From: Reclinomonas americana ATCC 50394
Lineage: Eukaryota; Jakobida; Jakobea; Jakobida
Assembly: GCA_048213135.1 (NCBI GenBank)
Contig: PS015129.1
Coordinates: forward strand, 237,090-281,693
Length of the DNA: 44,604 nucleotides
Reading direction: 5' to 3'
The translations under genes and the position numbers were made by a program. The notes under the pieces are model-generated. The model was not told the DNA's origin. It made no database searches and saw nothing but the letters and a program-made list of their open reading frames with translations. This document shows, in pieces, positions 31,601 through 43,272 of the stretch (its first letter is position 1; each line of letters begins with the position of its first letter).

Positions 31601-34600
31601 AACACCGGCGACTTGACCGACAGCAGTAACACTTCCTGCGATAGTCGTGCGGATGTGAGTATACATACGTGACGTGTCGTGAACAGCAATGCAAGCAAAT
31701 GCAACTTGAGGCACTTGGTTCACGAGCGACACGCGTAGAACCGGCAGGCAGCAGGCAAACTCCACACTCGACACATACACATCCGAGTCCACCTCCTCCT
31801 CGGCAGCACGATTGGCCAAGGCGTCAAGCGACTGCTCGTGCACAGAGTACGTGAGTGGCAGCACACAGGGGAGGATGGATGCAGAGCAGACTGACTGACT
31901 CACCGGTGCTCGTCGGTGTCTCTCGACAACCAGCACGCGATGCCCGCCACGGTTCAACATGATGGCATAGGCGGCGCCCTGAGCTGGTTGCGGGTCTCCG
32001 TCACTGCCAGTAATGCGCACACATTGCGGCACCTGGTCTGTGTCCACCTCTGCTCGATCGTCGGTCAGCGACACGCCGAGCTTGTGCGATGGCGACGAAG
32101 GGTCGAAGCAGAATGGCAAGCGACAGTGCGGCGGCAGTGACCACACCGCGTCCGGACCCTAGCAGTTGCAGCGGCGGCGAGTGAGCATCATCATTCAGCT
32201 TGTGACATACAAGCACACGTACCTCCTCGGCAATAAAGAGACGCGAACTCGTGTCATTCTCGATCAAGAGATCCGGCCGCAGTTCGTTGACGTCGTAATC
32301 CACAAAGCTGATGAATGTGGTGGAGGCCGACTCATAAATCACCACGCGCATCATGGCGTAGCCGCCACCGGCCAGCGAGCGGAACTTGAGCACAAAGTCG
32401 GACGACGAGCGGTCGACAGCAAACGGCGTGCTCCTGTGCGATGCACACATGATGAATGACTTCATAGTGTGACAGGGGTATGCTCACACACTGCTGGCGA
32501 ACCAGTCAAACGGTGGTGCTCCGTCGACCACCAGCCGACACTGCAGCAGCTGGTGCGCGGGCTCGTCCGTCATCCACTGCAAATCACACTGCGGGGAGGA
32601 GCCGTCGAGGACCACCAGCTGCGTGCAAGCATGGAACATGAGAGCTGGAACACAAGCAGGAGTCGGCGAGTCGAAAAAGTCACCTCCTCGGCAAACTGCT
32701 GTCGCACTTGCACAACTCCGCTCGACTGATTCACAAGTACGTGTGCAGAGCGCAGCGTCACCAAGCGCGTTCTCGTAAACTGACAAATCAAATGAGTGCA
32801 CAAAGGTCATGCCGATCTCACTCATCCCCCTCCCTCTCCCATCGTCCACTCACCAGCCCAGTGGCCATGGTCACCGAGCACGACACTCGCACCTTGGCCG
32901 CATGTGTCTCACACTCCAACATTCCAGAGGTTCTGTGCGCAAGGGAAAACATGTCAATCACCAGTCCCACGTGCCTCCGCCACTCGTTCGCACGCACCCA
33001 ATGGCATCAATGGAGAACGGCGACGAAAACGAGTCGCCACCGTCGATACTGACGGCAATCGTGTGTCCGAGTGCCGCGTCATGGAACGAAAAGGGAATCA
33101 CCGCAGTCGGTTCAGTGCAGCCCGCTGGTGTGGCATGCATCGGGTCGTTTTGACCGGCCGCCAAGTCACCACCACCACGCGTAACAATGAGCGGCAGGTC
33201 ACATCGGGTCACAATCCAATGGCTCACATAGAGCGTGCACAGTGGCACAAGTGACGTGGAGGAATCTTCGTATGCCAGCAGCACGTCCAGTCGGCGCCCG
33301 GCTCGGTCGACAATGGTGTAGCGCGAATCGAGACTGTTGCCCTGCGGATCAAACACGCATGCGCCGTGATGTGTCACGTGCCAGCGGCCAGTGGTTGGTG
33401 TGGCCAGAAGGAACAGTGGCTGCTCAGCGGCACTGTACAGTTCGGCACGTGCTCCGCCGTCGATGGCACTCTCGTACACTGCATGCTGAGCAGCCGGTGA
33501 ACCCGCCATCACCGTCACGTCCATCCACGACGGCATGGCATTGACCAGCACCATCAGCGGCGATACCACCAGACGATAGGTCCTGCGACAAAGGATCACG
33601 TGAGAAGTACCTACGGGAGGCCACACTGGGAGGGGACGGGTGTGCAACTTGAACTCCAAGATCGAATCGAGAAGATCGGTGGACGAGTGCTGTCTCACCA
33701 CACTGCGCACCGTGAGGTGCGACTGCTCGCCCCACCGCTGCTGGTACACGGCCGAGAACTGCGAGACAGAAGGAGGGGGTGAGCGACAAGTGACAGTCAC
33801 TCTTCTGTGTCCTGAATGGCGCGACGTGACTGGGCGTTTGCGTTTGATCGCCTGTCGCAGAGCGCACATCTCCGAGAACTCAAGCGCACCCTCCTTGCAC
33901 AGAGAAAAGTCGTCGGCGCAGCGCTCTACCGGCACACACAGTCTACCACCCGGCGCTACGTAGTTTTGCACGCCGTGCATTAGCAACACAGCGACCACGT
34001 AACACATGCGAGCACACGAAACGAATTGCTTCCGGAGTGAAGCGATCAGGACGACCGCGCGCACGCAGGCAGACGCGCAACGGGTGCGAGGTCGCATTGT
34101 AGACCTCAATTGGTGACTTCAGTTCCACAATACGCTCGCCCTTGCTGCTGGTCGTCGACTGATTGATACCACACGGAAACTCTCAGATCACACGAGATCA
34201 GTCGGCTTCACCCGCGGCGACGCAACTTCGACAATCAGTGCACGGCCATTGGTCCCAAGAATGTGCTTGTGGACGACACCATTCTTGCGAATGGACATGG
34301 GTCCAATCACTGCCGGCTCCGTGTCCGGGAAGGCGGCGTGCACAGTGAGCTCGAACTGCGTCTCCGCCTGCAAGAAAAAACGCGCACAAAATATCAGTCT
34401 CTCTCTCTTTCTCATCTTCTCATCGTAATCTTGGACACTCAACGTCGAGCCCTGTCGCGCGCAAATCCACCGCCATCTGCTTCCTGTCGTCCGGGTCGAC
34501 CACAACGTATTCACGATCCTCGCCGCGACCGACTCGCGACACCACCAGCGGTGCGCCAGTCAAGTTCAACAGCGTGAATGAGTGGCACGTCGGTGGGTGC

Positions 34601-37600
34601 ACGTACATGGCCGCTGTCAGCTCCGTCGGACCTACGCAAACACAGAGAAGTGAGTGACAATCCAATACGCAAGCTGCGCAAAGAGCTGCTGCATACGCAC
34701 TCGATGCGAGCAGTGCACGCTGCAAGCGATCCAGCGTCGACAACAGGCCCACAGTGATGTTGATGTCGAGTGAGTCGGAAGACGCCAGCAGTGTGACAGT
34801 GCGCTGCGCGCGACCACGAATCAAGCCACTCCCTCCGGCACCAGAGGTCGACATGGGACCTCCAGCGCCCAGTGTGCGGTACGGGTCTGGTACAACACCA
34901 ACTTGCTCCGATGCCAACATGTCGGCAAGAATGGCATCCACGGGCTTGAGCGAAAGCACAGAACCACGGGCGATCTGCGGAAGGGACAGACCGTAATATA
35001 ATGAGAGGTACTAGTGAGGTGGGAAGCAGTCGCATTGTTGGTTGCCCAACCGTCAGAGTGGGAGTCCACGTCTCGATAAACGGTTCCCAGGCCTCGACGC
35101 GAGTATTGAATGTGTACACATCGACTTGCGTGTGCAGCGCCGACGAAGACTGCTCTCTCACGCAAGGCTCTCATCAGCCACTTACTGGGGAGTGAGGGTA
35201 CAACTCTCTCTCTCTCTCTCCTGCGCTCACCGTATCAGACGTGGAAGTGTGCTCCCACAGCACGTTGGTGAGCTGGGCCTCGACCAGTGGCAGAATAGTG
35301 TCGGAAACGTCCACGCGCACAAGCGGGCACGAAAAGCGCACCGCAGTGAGAAGCTGAACGGTGCTGGCAGCGGGTACCACTGGCTCAGCTGGGTTGAGAG
35401 CGGCGGCAGCAGAGCTGTCGGGCCGACCTTCCGACACCACTTGCAACGCAAGTGCCGTGCGAGCAACAATGGCGATGACACGGGCCAGAACCGTCACATC
35501 CTGTGCACACGCGCGGCGTGAGACAAGCACTTCCCTGCGTGTGTGTGTGTGCGAGACTCAACATGATGCGACATGTGCGCCTCGAAATTCTCCGCCTCGA
35601 CATCCGTGTGCATCACTCGGCACTCTTCGATGAGTTCTGCGCAAAACCCCCATGTGGCTTACGGTTGAGCACACGCAACGCTGACGAGCAGCACACCGAC
35701 GAAACTGTTGGAGATTGAAAGTGACACGGACAGCGGTCCAGCCATGGTCTGTTTCGATGCCAATGCTGTGCTCTCCACGGCCAGAGACATGCTACCAAAG
35801 GTGGCATGCAGGTCCATGTCCAGTGGCACCCTGCCACCGTCGGCTGACGACGGCAGCGGGCAGGGTGGTGAGAATGACACGGAGACCGTGGCGTCGCCGG
35901 TGGCGGTGAGCGCGAGCGATGCGCGGTCCGACGGAGTCAGCGGCACGCGGAAAGTTGTCGAAGCCACTGTGATGTTGACAGTGCGGCTGATGGCAGACAC
36001 CGTAGACGGTGGTGGTGGCGGTGGCGGCACACCTTCACCTGGTGGAGGGACCAGCAGTGCACGGCGTTCGTTTGGTTCGTCAGGTGTTGATGACAAGCGC
36101 GATGGCATCGGTGGTGGTGGTGGTGGTGGCGGTGGCGGTTGTTGTGCGTGTGGTACAGATGGCAACAGCGACACGAGAGGTCCGTGATCGACGCCGTCGG
36201 CGAGAGCAGCGCGCAGCGAACCAGCATCATCGTCGAAAGCTACCATGGCCGCCAATGGAAGGTTCTGGTTGTACAGCAAGCGCACATTGCGTAGAACCAG
36301 ATGCTGCACAACACGCGACCATGACTACCATATTTGGAGAAGTTTTCTCTTCCACTTGCAGCAACACTCACCACTCCTGGACCCAGCAAGAGCAGAGGCC
36401 AACTCGTGCCCATGTCGTCGAGAATCAGATCGTGACCGTCGCCATCGAGAATCACTGGTCGGCCGTGCGGTCGCTCGGCTGATGGCAACACACGAAGTCG
36501 CCGCACAGGCGACAGTCGCAGTGTCTGCGCACATGGACACGTTTGTGTGAGAAGCGATTGTCGCAATGCCGACCGTGCTGCCACGTTCATACACGCAAAC
36601 CTCCTGCAGTCGCAAGTCGCCCACCAGCAGGAGAACATCGTCGGACGACTCGTCGACAGCCAGATTGCGTGCATCATGCATGCATGGCAGCGACTCTTCG
36701 GCTCTCGCATGCTCCCTTTCCTTGCTGCTGATCGATGCCGATGACGACGCACTCTCCGGCGCAGCAAGCACAGACGACATGACATCCTGTACAACCAGCA
36801 GCGATGAACATATTTCTCGCGCGGCATCTGCGCCCCCCCGCAGGAACGAAACAAACCGAGAACAGCTCGATGCACGCCGGCAACACCGTGATACGCACGT
36901 CGCTGACAGCAACCGACACCTCCTCACTGTCCACGATGCGCCACATGAACTCGAACTGCGGTCCACCATCACCGTCCACACCGACGGCGCGCTTACGAGC
37001 AACCACACTGGCGAATTCGGCATCCACGTCCACGTCGTCGTAGTGCACGCCAAATTCGTCGGCACGTAAGCGGCAGCGGCGAGCCGCCGGCAGTCGCACG
37101 CCGTCGAGACAGCCATAGTTGATGTGGGAATGAATGCCGCGCACAAACACTGTGCATGAGCGGTTGGCAGACGGAGCTACACGGAAGAGGCAACACACAG
37201 AGGGGCGAATCAGCCAAAACAACAGCTACATCAAGTGACAATGACAAGCTTCTGATTGACGCGCATACCGGCCACTGTCAGCGACACCTCCTCCAACACA
37301 CTCGTCAGTGACAGTGACCACGGCGACATGCTCGATTGCGGCATGGGTGTGCGCTCTGAACCACTTGCATCGGCTGTGGCTCGCTTCGGCGGTGGTCGCG
37401 AACGTAATGTGGGCGTGCTGAACAGGTCGACAGAGTCGTCCGCCGCCGCCGCCGACGCAGCCGCAGACGCACGGTAATGCAGCGCTTGAGCATCGACAAA
37501 TTCCATCACTGACGTGGCGGCAGCATGTGCATGCAGGCTAGCAGGTCGAGGAGACAGCGCTGCGCTCACAGCAAGCAGCTGGTGAAGCACTGAGGCGAGC

Positions 37601-40600
37601 AGCAGGTCCACGATTCGCCTCTCCAAGTGCAACGCAAACGGCGACAGTGATGCATGCACGTCCAGGTGTTGCGCTTGCGAAAGCAGCAATGACCTGAACG
37701 ACGATAGTGTAATGAGCAACACCAACATCTTTCGTCACAAGTGCAGCGACAAAAAGCCTCACCGCGACACGTCCATTGTCAGGTGCACATTCATCACCAC
37801 AGCCACGCGCTCCGACAGTGTCGCCATCGCAGCGTCAACATGCACATTGTTGAGACGTAGTCGCCACATCTCCACCATCGTGCCATCTCCAGCAGCCTTC
37901 AGCATCAGTCAGACGGTGCGGTGTGTGAGCATGGAGCACATCAAGAACACATCAACTGTCGCGAGCTCACCGATAATGCAATGGTGTTTTCGGCAGAAAA
38001 GTCGCCGAGGCGCACATGAATGCTGTCGGTTCCGGCCTCGCACGGCACTTCGATCACCGGCGCGGCCATGGTGACNNNNNNNNNNNNNNNNNNNNNNNNN
38101 NNNNNNNNNNNNNNNNNNNNNNNNNNNNNNNNNNNNNNNNNNNNNNNNNNNNNNNNNNNNNNNNNNNNNNNNNNNNNNNNNNNNNNNNNNNNNNNNNNNN
38201 NNNNNNNNNNNNNNNNNNNNNNNNNNNNNNNNNNNNNNNNNNNNNNNNNNNNNNNNNNAAGTCGCCGAGGCGCACAGTGAATGCTGTCGGTTCCGGCCTC
38301 GCACGGCACTTCGATCACCGGCGCGGCCATGGTGACACGCATGAGCCAGTAGGGTCGCGAGCTGCCGCTGAGAGAGGAAAGCACTGCAGACGATTCGGCC
38401 GCTGTGGTGTCGACCATCACGCTAGGAACTGCACGACTGCGCGACAGCGGCGGCTGCTCCCCCAACGAGCGTGCATCCATCAGCACTCGCATGGTGTGAG
38501 TCCACGCTGCTCCACAGTACGAATGCAAGCGCTCCAATACGCTGGCGACCAGCAGCACGCGAAGGGAGCGAATGCGTGCCACCAGATTGCCTTGTGCAGC
38601 CGGCACACCAGCAAGTGGAACGGGCAGACGGTCGTTGTCGGTGTCGAAATGCAAGACAATAAACGGCTGCGCACGATCGGTATCCTCCCCCGACACGTCC
38701 TCCACACTGAGAAGCGTGCGCAGGCGATTGTCGCCGACTGCCACCACCGATTGCACAACCACACTGCCGAGAGATGCTCTGTGCACCACGCCACGTGCAT
38801 ATAAAGTGAGCGATCTCGACGACGAGTGTACTGTAGAACATGTGAACGCAACTCAAGCTGACGAAGGGAACCATGCTGAAGCGTGGCCTCGGCAGCCATT
38901 GATGACAATGTACACACGGCTAGCTGCACATCCTCCTCCACACAGTGCACTGTGAACTGTGATAGCTCCAATCGAACAGAATGCACCGCGGGCATTAGAA
39001 CAGACGCCGCCGCCGCCTGTTTCTTCGACAAACGCAGTGACGGCTCTGCTGATCACACACACACGCAACAGCATCAGTAGCCGACGCACGGAGTGACTCG
39101 ACAGCGTGTCGTGCCACACACCTCGTTTAGATGCTGCTGCATCGGCAGCGGCCACATGCCGCTGGTACAGCATGCCATGTCGCGCACAGTGCAGCAGACG
39201 GCGCGTGATTTCCAGATTGGTCGGTGGATGCAAGCGTGTGGTCACGCCCGACACTCGTACGTGCAATGTGCTTGCCACAGGACCCTGGCGTGTGACATAA
39301 AGCGATGAGCGACGAAGGAAGAAGAAGAGAAAGACGTAGGCGATGACCAATGTATACACACCGACGTATGTGTCACGTATTGCACACGAAGTACATGATG
39401 GTCGTCGCCATGTGCCACAGCCTCCACGCTGTGCGACATTTTCTCTGTGTCAAGGTGAGTGAGCAACGACAACGCGACAGCTATTAGTGACCGAAGTGTC
39501 AGAACAAACCGTCGGCACATCGCGCGCGGTGCAAGAGATCAAAGACGTGGGCGGACTGCACGTCGAGCCGAGCGGAAAACGTGCGGCTGGTTCCGCTCAC
39601 ATCAAGGGACAAGTTATCTGCCGATCCCACAACCAGCTGTCGTGTCTCCGATTCTACACCAGGTGCTCGTGAGAACCACACAACATCAGTAGTATCCTCG
39701 CACGAAAGATCACCTTGAACGAGCACGACAATGGTTCCGCAGGAGAACTTGGTCTGATAGCGGACCTGAGCGAGAGAGAGATATACACACACACTGTCAG
39801 CAGCAGACGGAGCATGCTCACATGGCTGGTGCACGCTACCTGCTCAACGAGTGATCGTGATGAAGTCGACAGTGACGAAGAAGAAGAAGGCGTCGCCCCA
39901 CCAGACGCATCCACAGCAGCAGCAGCCGCCGACGATGTGCGGGTCTCCGTGGCCATCAGGAAGCTGTGCAGGTGGACAACGAGTGAGAGACAATCCAACA
40001 TGCGCACACGCGCGCGCGCGTTCATCATGCGCAACTCGATGCTGGTCTCGGTGTCGTCGACAGCAGAGGGTGAGCGCCCGAGTTGCGACCACAACTCCAG
40101 TGGAGCCGCAGCGCATGACAGCGCAGACAGCCAACGCTGTCGCTCATCAGCGTTGGCAGTGCAAAGTCGCAACGCGCGCGACTCAACACCGAGTGCCGAC
40201 GATGGCCAGGTGATGCACAGAATCCAATCGTCACCGGAGGACTCCTCAGCAACGCATTGCACCGACGGATCCAAAGTGAAGCACTCCTCAGCGTTGCGGG
40301 CGTGACTGCGCGCAATAAATCAAAGCGTGATGAGAGGAGAGAAGCGGATGATGACATGAAGCATTGCCGTTGCGCAACGGTCCGGTGTAAATTGACAGCA
40401 CATTCCGTCGCAGTGCACAGTAGCGGCGATGCCATATTTGCAGCAAGGGCTGATATACGTCCACCACCCCGGCGTGCGATACCTCGTCGAAAGTCGATAA
40501 ATCACCTGCGCACACTCCTCATGTAAATGGCTGCGACTTCTACCAACTGTCGCGACAGACNNNNNNNNNNNNNNNNNNNNAGGACCTGGCGTTCGGTGCA

Positions 40601-41232
40601 GTCGACGACGACGACGACACCGTCGTGCCACCACTCGCTGCCATCGCCGCCGCCTGCTCCAACTGCGCGTCCAATCGCTTCTCAAATGAAGCCAGTTGTC
40701 GCTGCTTGGATTGCATGCGAAGGCGACTCTCGCGCTGCACGACACAGTGTGCGTGGGAGGGTGGCTCGGTCGGCAGGTGATGGACAACAACAAGCACTGA
40801 CCTCCTCAAATGTCAGAGGTCGCACGACCACGTACACGCCGTCGATGTGCACCTCCACCGGCTGCGAGTTGAGCGACAGCAGACTGAAGTTGGCGTTCAC
40901 AGAAGAGATGTGGCCTGCGGAGGGAGAGTGAGGACGAGATAGTTGTCATCGATCATTTGCTTGTGTCGTCGCTCGCTCACCAAACACCAACATCAGAGGC
41001 CAGTCGCACAGTCGCTGGAGCGCATCGGAACGGAGTCGCAGATTGTTGAGGCGAATGTTGCCTTTGAGAGGGCGGAGGATGAGTTGTTGTGAGAGACGGA
41101 GAGGGGGAGATGGAGAGCAACGAAACCCGAGAGCACACTGACGCCGAGCTGATCGCCTCCGATGATGCCACCATTCTCCACGTATTCCCCGAGCCAGCGG
41201 TTCAGCAGGCGGGCCACTGTGCCCTCCAGCAT
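28615..41232 (-). CDS. VPS13: VPS13 family bridge-like lipid-transfer protein with an N-terminal-region PH domain
   Basis: VPS13 proteins carry bulk phospholipid between organelle membranes at contact sites. The start at 41232 reads MLEGTVARLLNRWLGEYVEN, the chorein N-terminus, followed by NIRLNNLRLRSDALQRLCDW and VEVHIDGVYVVVRPLTFEE. A coiled coil and then a PH domain follow (about 40490-40110: HAGVVDVYQPLLQIWHRRY, ending LCTANADERQRWLSALSC). The long middle has ELSQFTVHCVEEDVQLAV-type repeats. The VAB/SHR-BD region lies at about 33-36 kb (GERIVELKSPIEVYNATSHP; GAPLVVSRVGRGEDREYVVV). The C-terminus has EYIARRLDYQRARPRHIGEG, GPLGLLRGIGTGLLGGLF, VVKPVAGAIDFVSKTTEGF and a final PH-like part (WFVVTDRRLLRV), ending HFVRMTRGGR. 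Many short introns interrupt it; I did not fix every boundary. Ns at 30224-30833, 38076-38258 and 40561-40580 remove coding sequence. Confidence 0.93.
37999..38335. repeat. 75-bp direct repeat flanking an N gap inside VPS13
   Basis: aagtcgccgaggcgcaca...gccatggtgac is present at about 37998-38075 and again at 38259-38335, differing by one base insertion, with 183 Ns between. This points to the same exon being placed on both sides of the gap. Confidence 0.9.
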
Positions 41233-41572
41233 CCGATGGAGAAGTTAGAGTCCTGTGTGACCTTCCGAAGTTGGAGAATACTGCTGAGGAGGCTCACAGG
41301 TGCTACTGCTGTGCAGTCAAGGATGTTCTACACTCGTCTCTTCCCTCTGCACGATCAACAGCGAATGCTACATACAGGACGATCGAAGTCGGTGACAGCG
41401 CCAAGCCCATCATGCCAAATACGCGTCTTTCGAATTCAGCATCAGCATAACAAGCGTTTCACTGAATTACATCAACACACTCACAGCGACACGAGACAGC
41501 TGGAGAAGGAACAGAAAAAAACAATTGTGATATCGAAAACCGAAAACTGGTGTGGACACATCCATGGCCACT
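41233..41572. other. Intergenic region upstream of VPS13
   Basis: 340 bp between the VPS13 start and the stop of the tectonin gene, both on the minus strand. I see no gene; presumably it holds the VPS13 promoter and the tectonin 3' end. Confidence 0.5.
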
Positions 41573-42798
41573 TTACCCCAGCGGGTCAAACACGGCGGTC
41601 GTGCCCGAAATGATGCGCGGGATACCGTAGTTGCCAGTGGCAAGGCGATGACCCGATCCAGGCGCATGCCACCAAGCGCGATTGCGCGGCAGCCACTGGT
41701 ACAGAGCCTGGTCGGTGCCGATGGCCCACACAATGTCGTCGTTTCCGACTGCAATGTCATTGCACGAGCCCGACAGCTCCTGCCACGGCTCGCCGAAGCC
41801 CAGTGCCGACCACACGCCCGTGTCAGTGGCACAGAACCACACTTGACCCTTGCGGCCGACGGAAACACGCTTGGCATTCTTGCTGGAGAGCAGCCACTGC
41901 TTGTCGGTGCGCGACATGAACATCAGGTTGCCGTTCTGGCGCACCATCCACAACGAGTTGTCACCACCGACAGCAATGTGCTGGGCGTCGCTGGCAAACT
42001 CTTTCTTCATTGAGCGCCACAGCTCAGCAGCGTTGCCGGTGCCTGGGCGCGAGAAGCAGTGAGCAAGTGTGGCGCAAGAAGCAGCAAGACGACAGCGTGT
42101 GCTCACCCTTGCCGCAGCCGGGCTCCACGCTGCGCGAGATGGTGCCGTCCACGTTCGTGGTCCAGATCATGCCGTCGGGGCCGACAGCAATGGAAGCGGC
42201 CGAACCGTGAGGAATGCCTCGCCACGCCGTGTTGAACTCCTCCCACACGTACACGTTGCGGTCGGTGCCGATGGTGTACAGAGAGTTTTGTGCGCCACCA
42301 ATCGCAATGTCCAGTGCCGTGCCCGGCAGCTGGCGCCACTTGATGTCGGGGCCGACGCCAAATCGACGCATGATGGCGCACTCGTCGGCGTCGAGGGCGC
42401 TGCCGGAGTGGACCGCAGACTGACTGCGCATGGGGTGGAAGGAGGAGTGAGAGATCCCCACACAGAGTCAAAATAAAATCGACGCAGCGCCAAAACGCAA
42501 CGCAAAAGTGCTGGCCTCTGACAGCACGGTGTCGTAGCTGATCGCTTCAGCGGCACACATGTGTGCATCCTGCTCACTCGAGACGAATGTCGTCTGCGCA
42601 GTGACTGTAGCGATGTATGTGTATGTGTGTGTGTGTGTGCGTGTGCGTGCGTGAGAAAGCGGGAGGATGAAAAGCGACTACAGAAACGCACTCGTACTCA
42701 CCAAAGGCGCGGCAGACCGGCGGCAGCTGCGAATCGCCACACACCGCAAGCAGGGCGAGTGACAACAAGACGACGGCAAAGAGGGTCACGCGCGACAT
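41573..42798 (-). CDS. Secreted tectonin-repeat beta-propeller protein (lectin-like)
   Basis: Four exons: 42798-42688, 42569-42502, 42423-42107 and 42042-41573, giving about 321 residues. Residues 1-20 are a signal peptide (MSRVTLFAVVLLSLALLAVC), followed by a short Cys-containing segment. From about residue 75 tectonin repeats follow each other: WRQLPGTALDIAIGG, LYTIGTDRNVYVWEEF, IAVGGDNSLWMVRQNG, ELSGSCNDIAVGNDDIVWAI and LYQWLPRNRAWW. About five or six blades can be counted. Tectonin propellers in Physarum, fish-egg lectin and fungal tectonins bind glycans or methylated sugars; such a role here is inference from fold and secretion. The boundary between exons 1 and 2 is uncertain: gtgagt at 42701 is a stronger donor but breaks the phase. 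Divergent from the TBL2-like gene. Confidence 0.82.
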
Positions 42799-43102
42799 GG
42801 TTGTATGCGAATCCTCTTCTCGCTCGAAAGCAGAAACACAAAAAAAAGCGCGCGCGCGAATGAGAATGGATTTTCTAGACAAACGGCCGACTTTGGCGCC
42901 AAACATCGTGTACGTCGACGTCGCGCATGCGTGCTTGCGGCAGAGCAGCAATGGGCATGAGACTGTTAAGCAGTGGGGAGTGGTCGAGGCCAGTGCCCGT
43001 AGTGTCGCATGCAAAGCAGTCGTGATGCGAGTTGTCCCGAACTTCGACTCTCTATCCGTCTGACTCATTGCCGACGCAAACACACACGCAGCAGCATCCG
43101 TC
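42799..43102. promoter_or_regulatory. Divergent intergenic region, probable shared promoter
   Basis: 304 bp between two divergent starts (tectonin minus, TBL2-like plus). Contains a short alternating cgcgcgcg run at 42848-42858 beside an A-tract. No specific element can be named. Confidence 0.4.
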
Positions 43103-43240
43103 ATGGAATATCTGTTCTACACTGTGGCTGCGGTGCTGACCATTGCAATCATCTGGGTCTTTATCAAATTCGCGGCACCCAGCGGCCCGAGTGACCCGAA
43201 AAAGAACACAAACCCAGGTGCGTGTGTGTGCACTGAGGCG

Positions 43241-43272
<32 letters not shown>

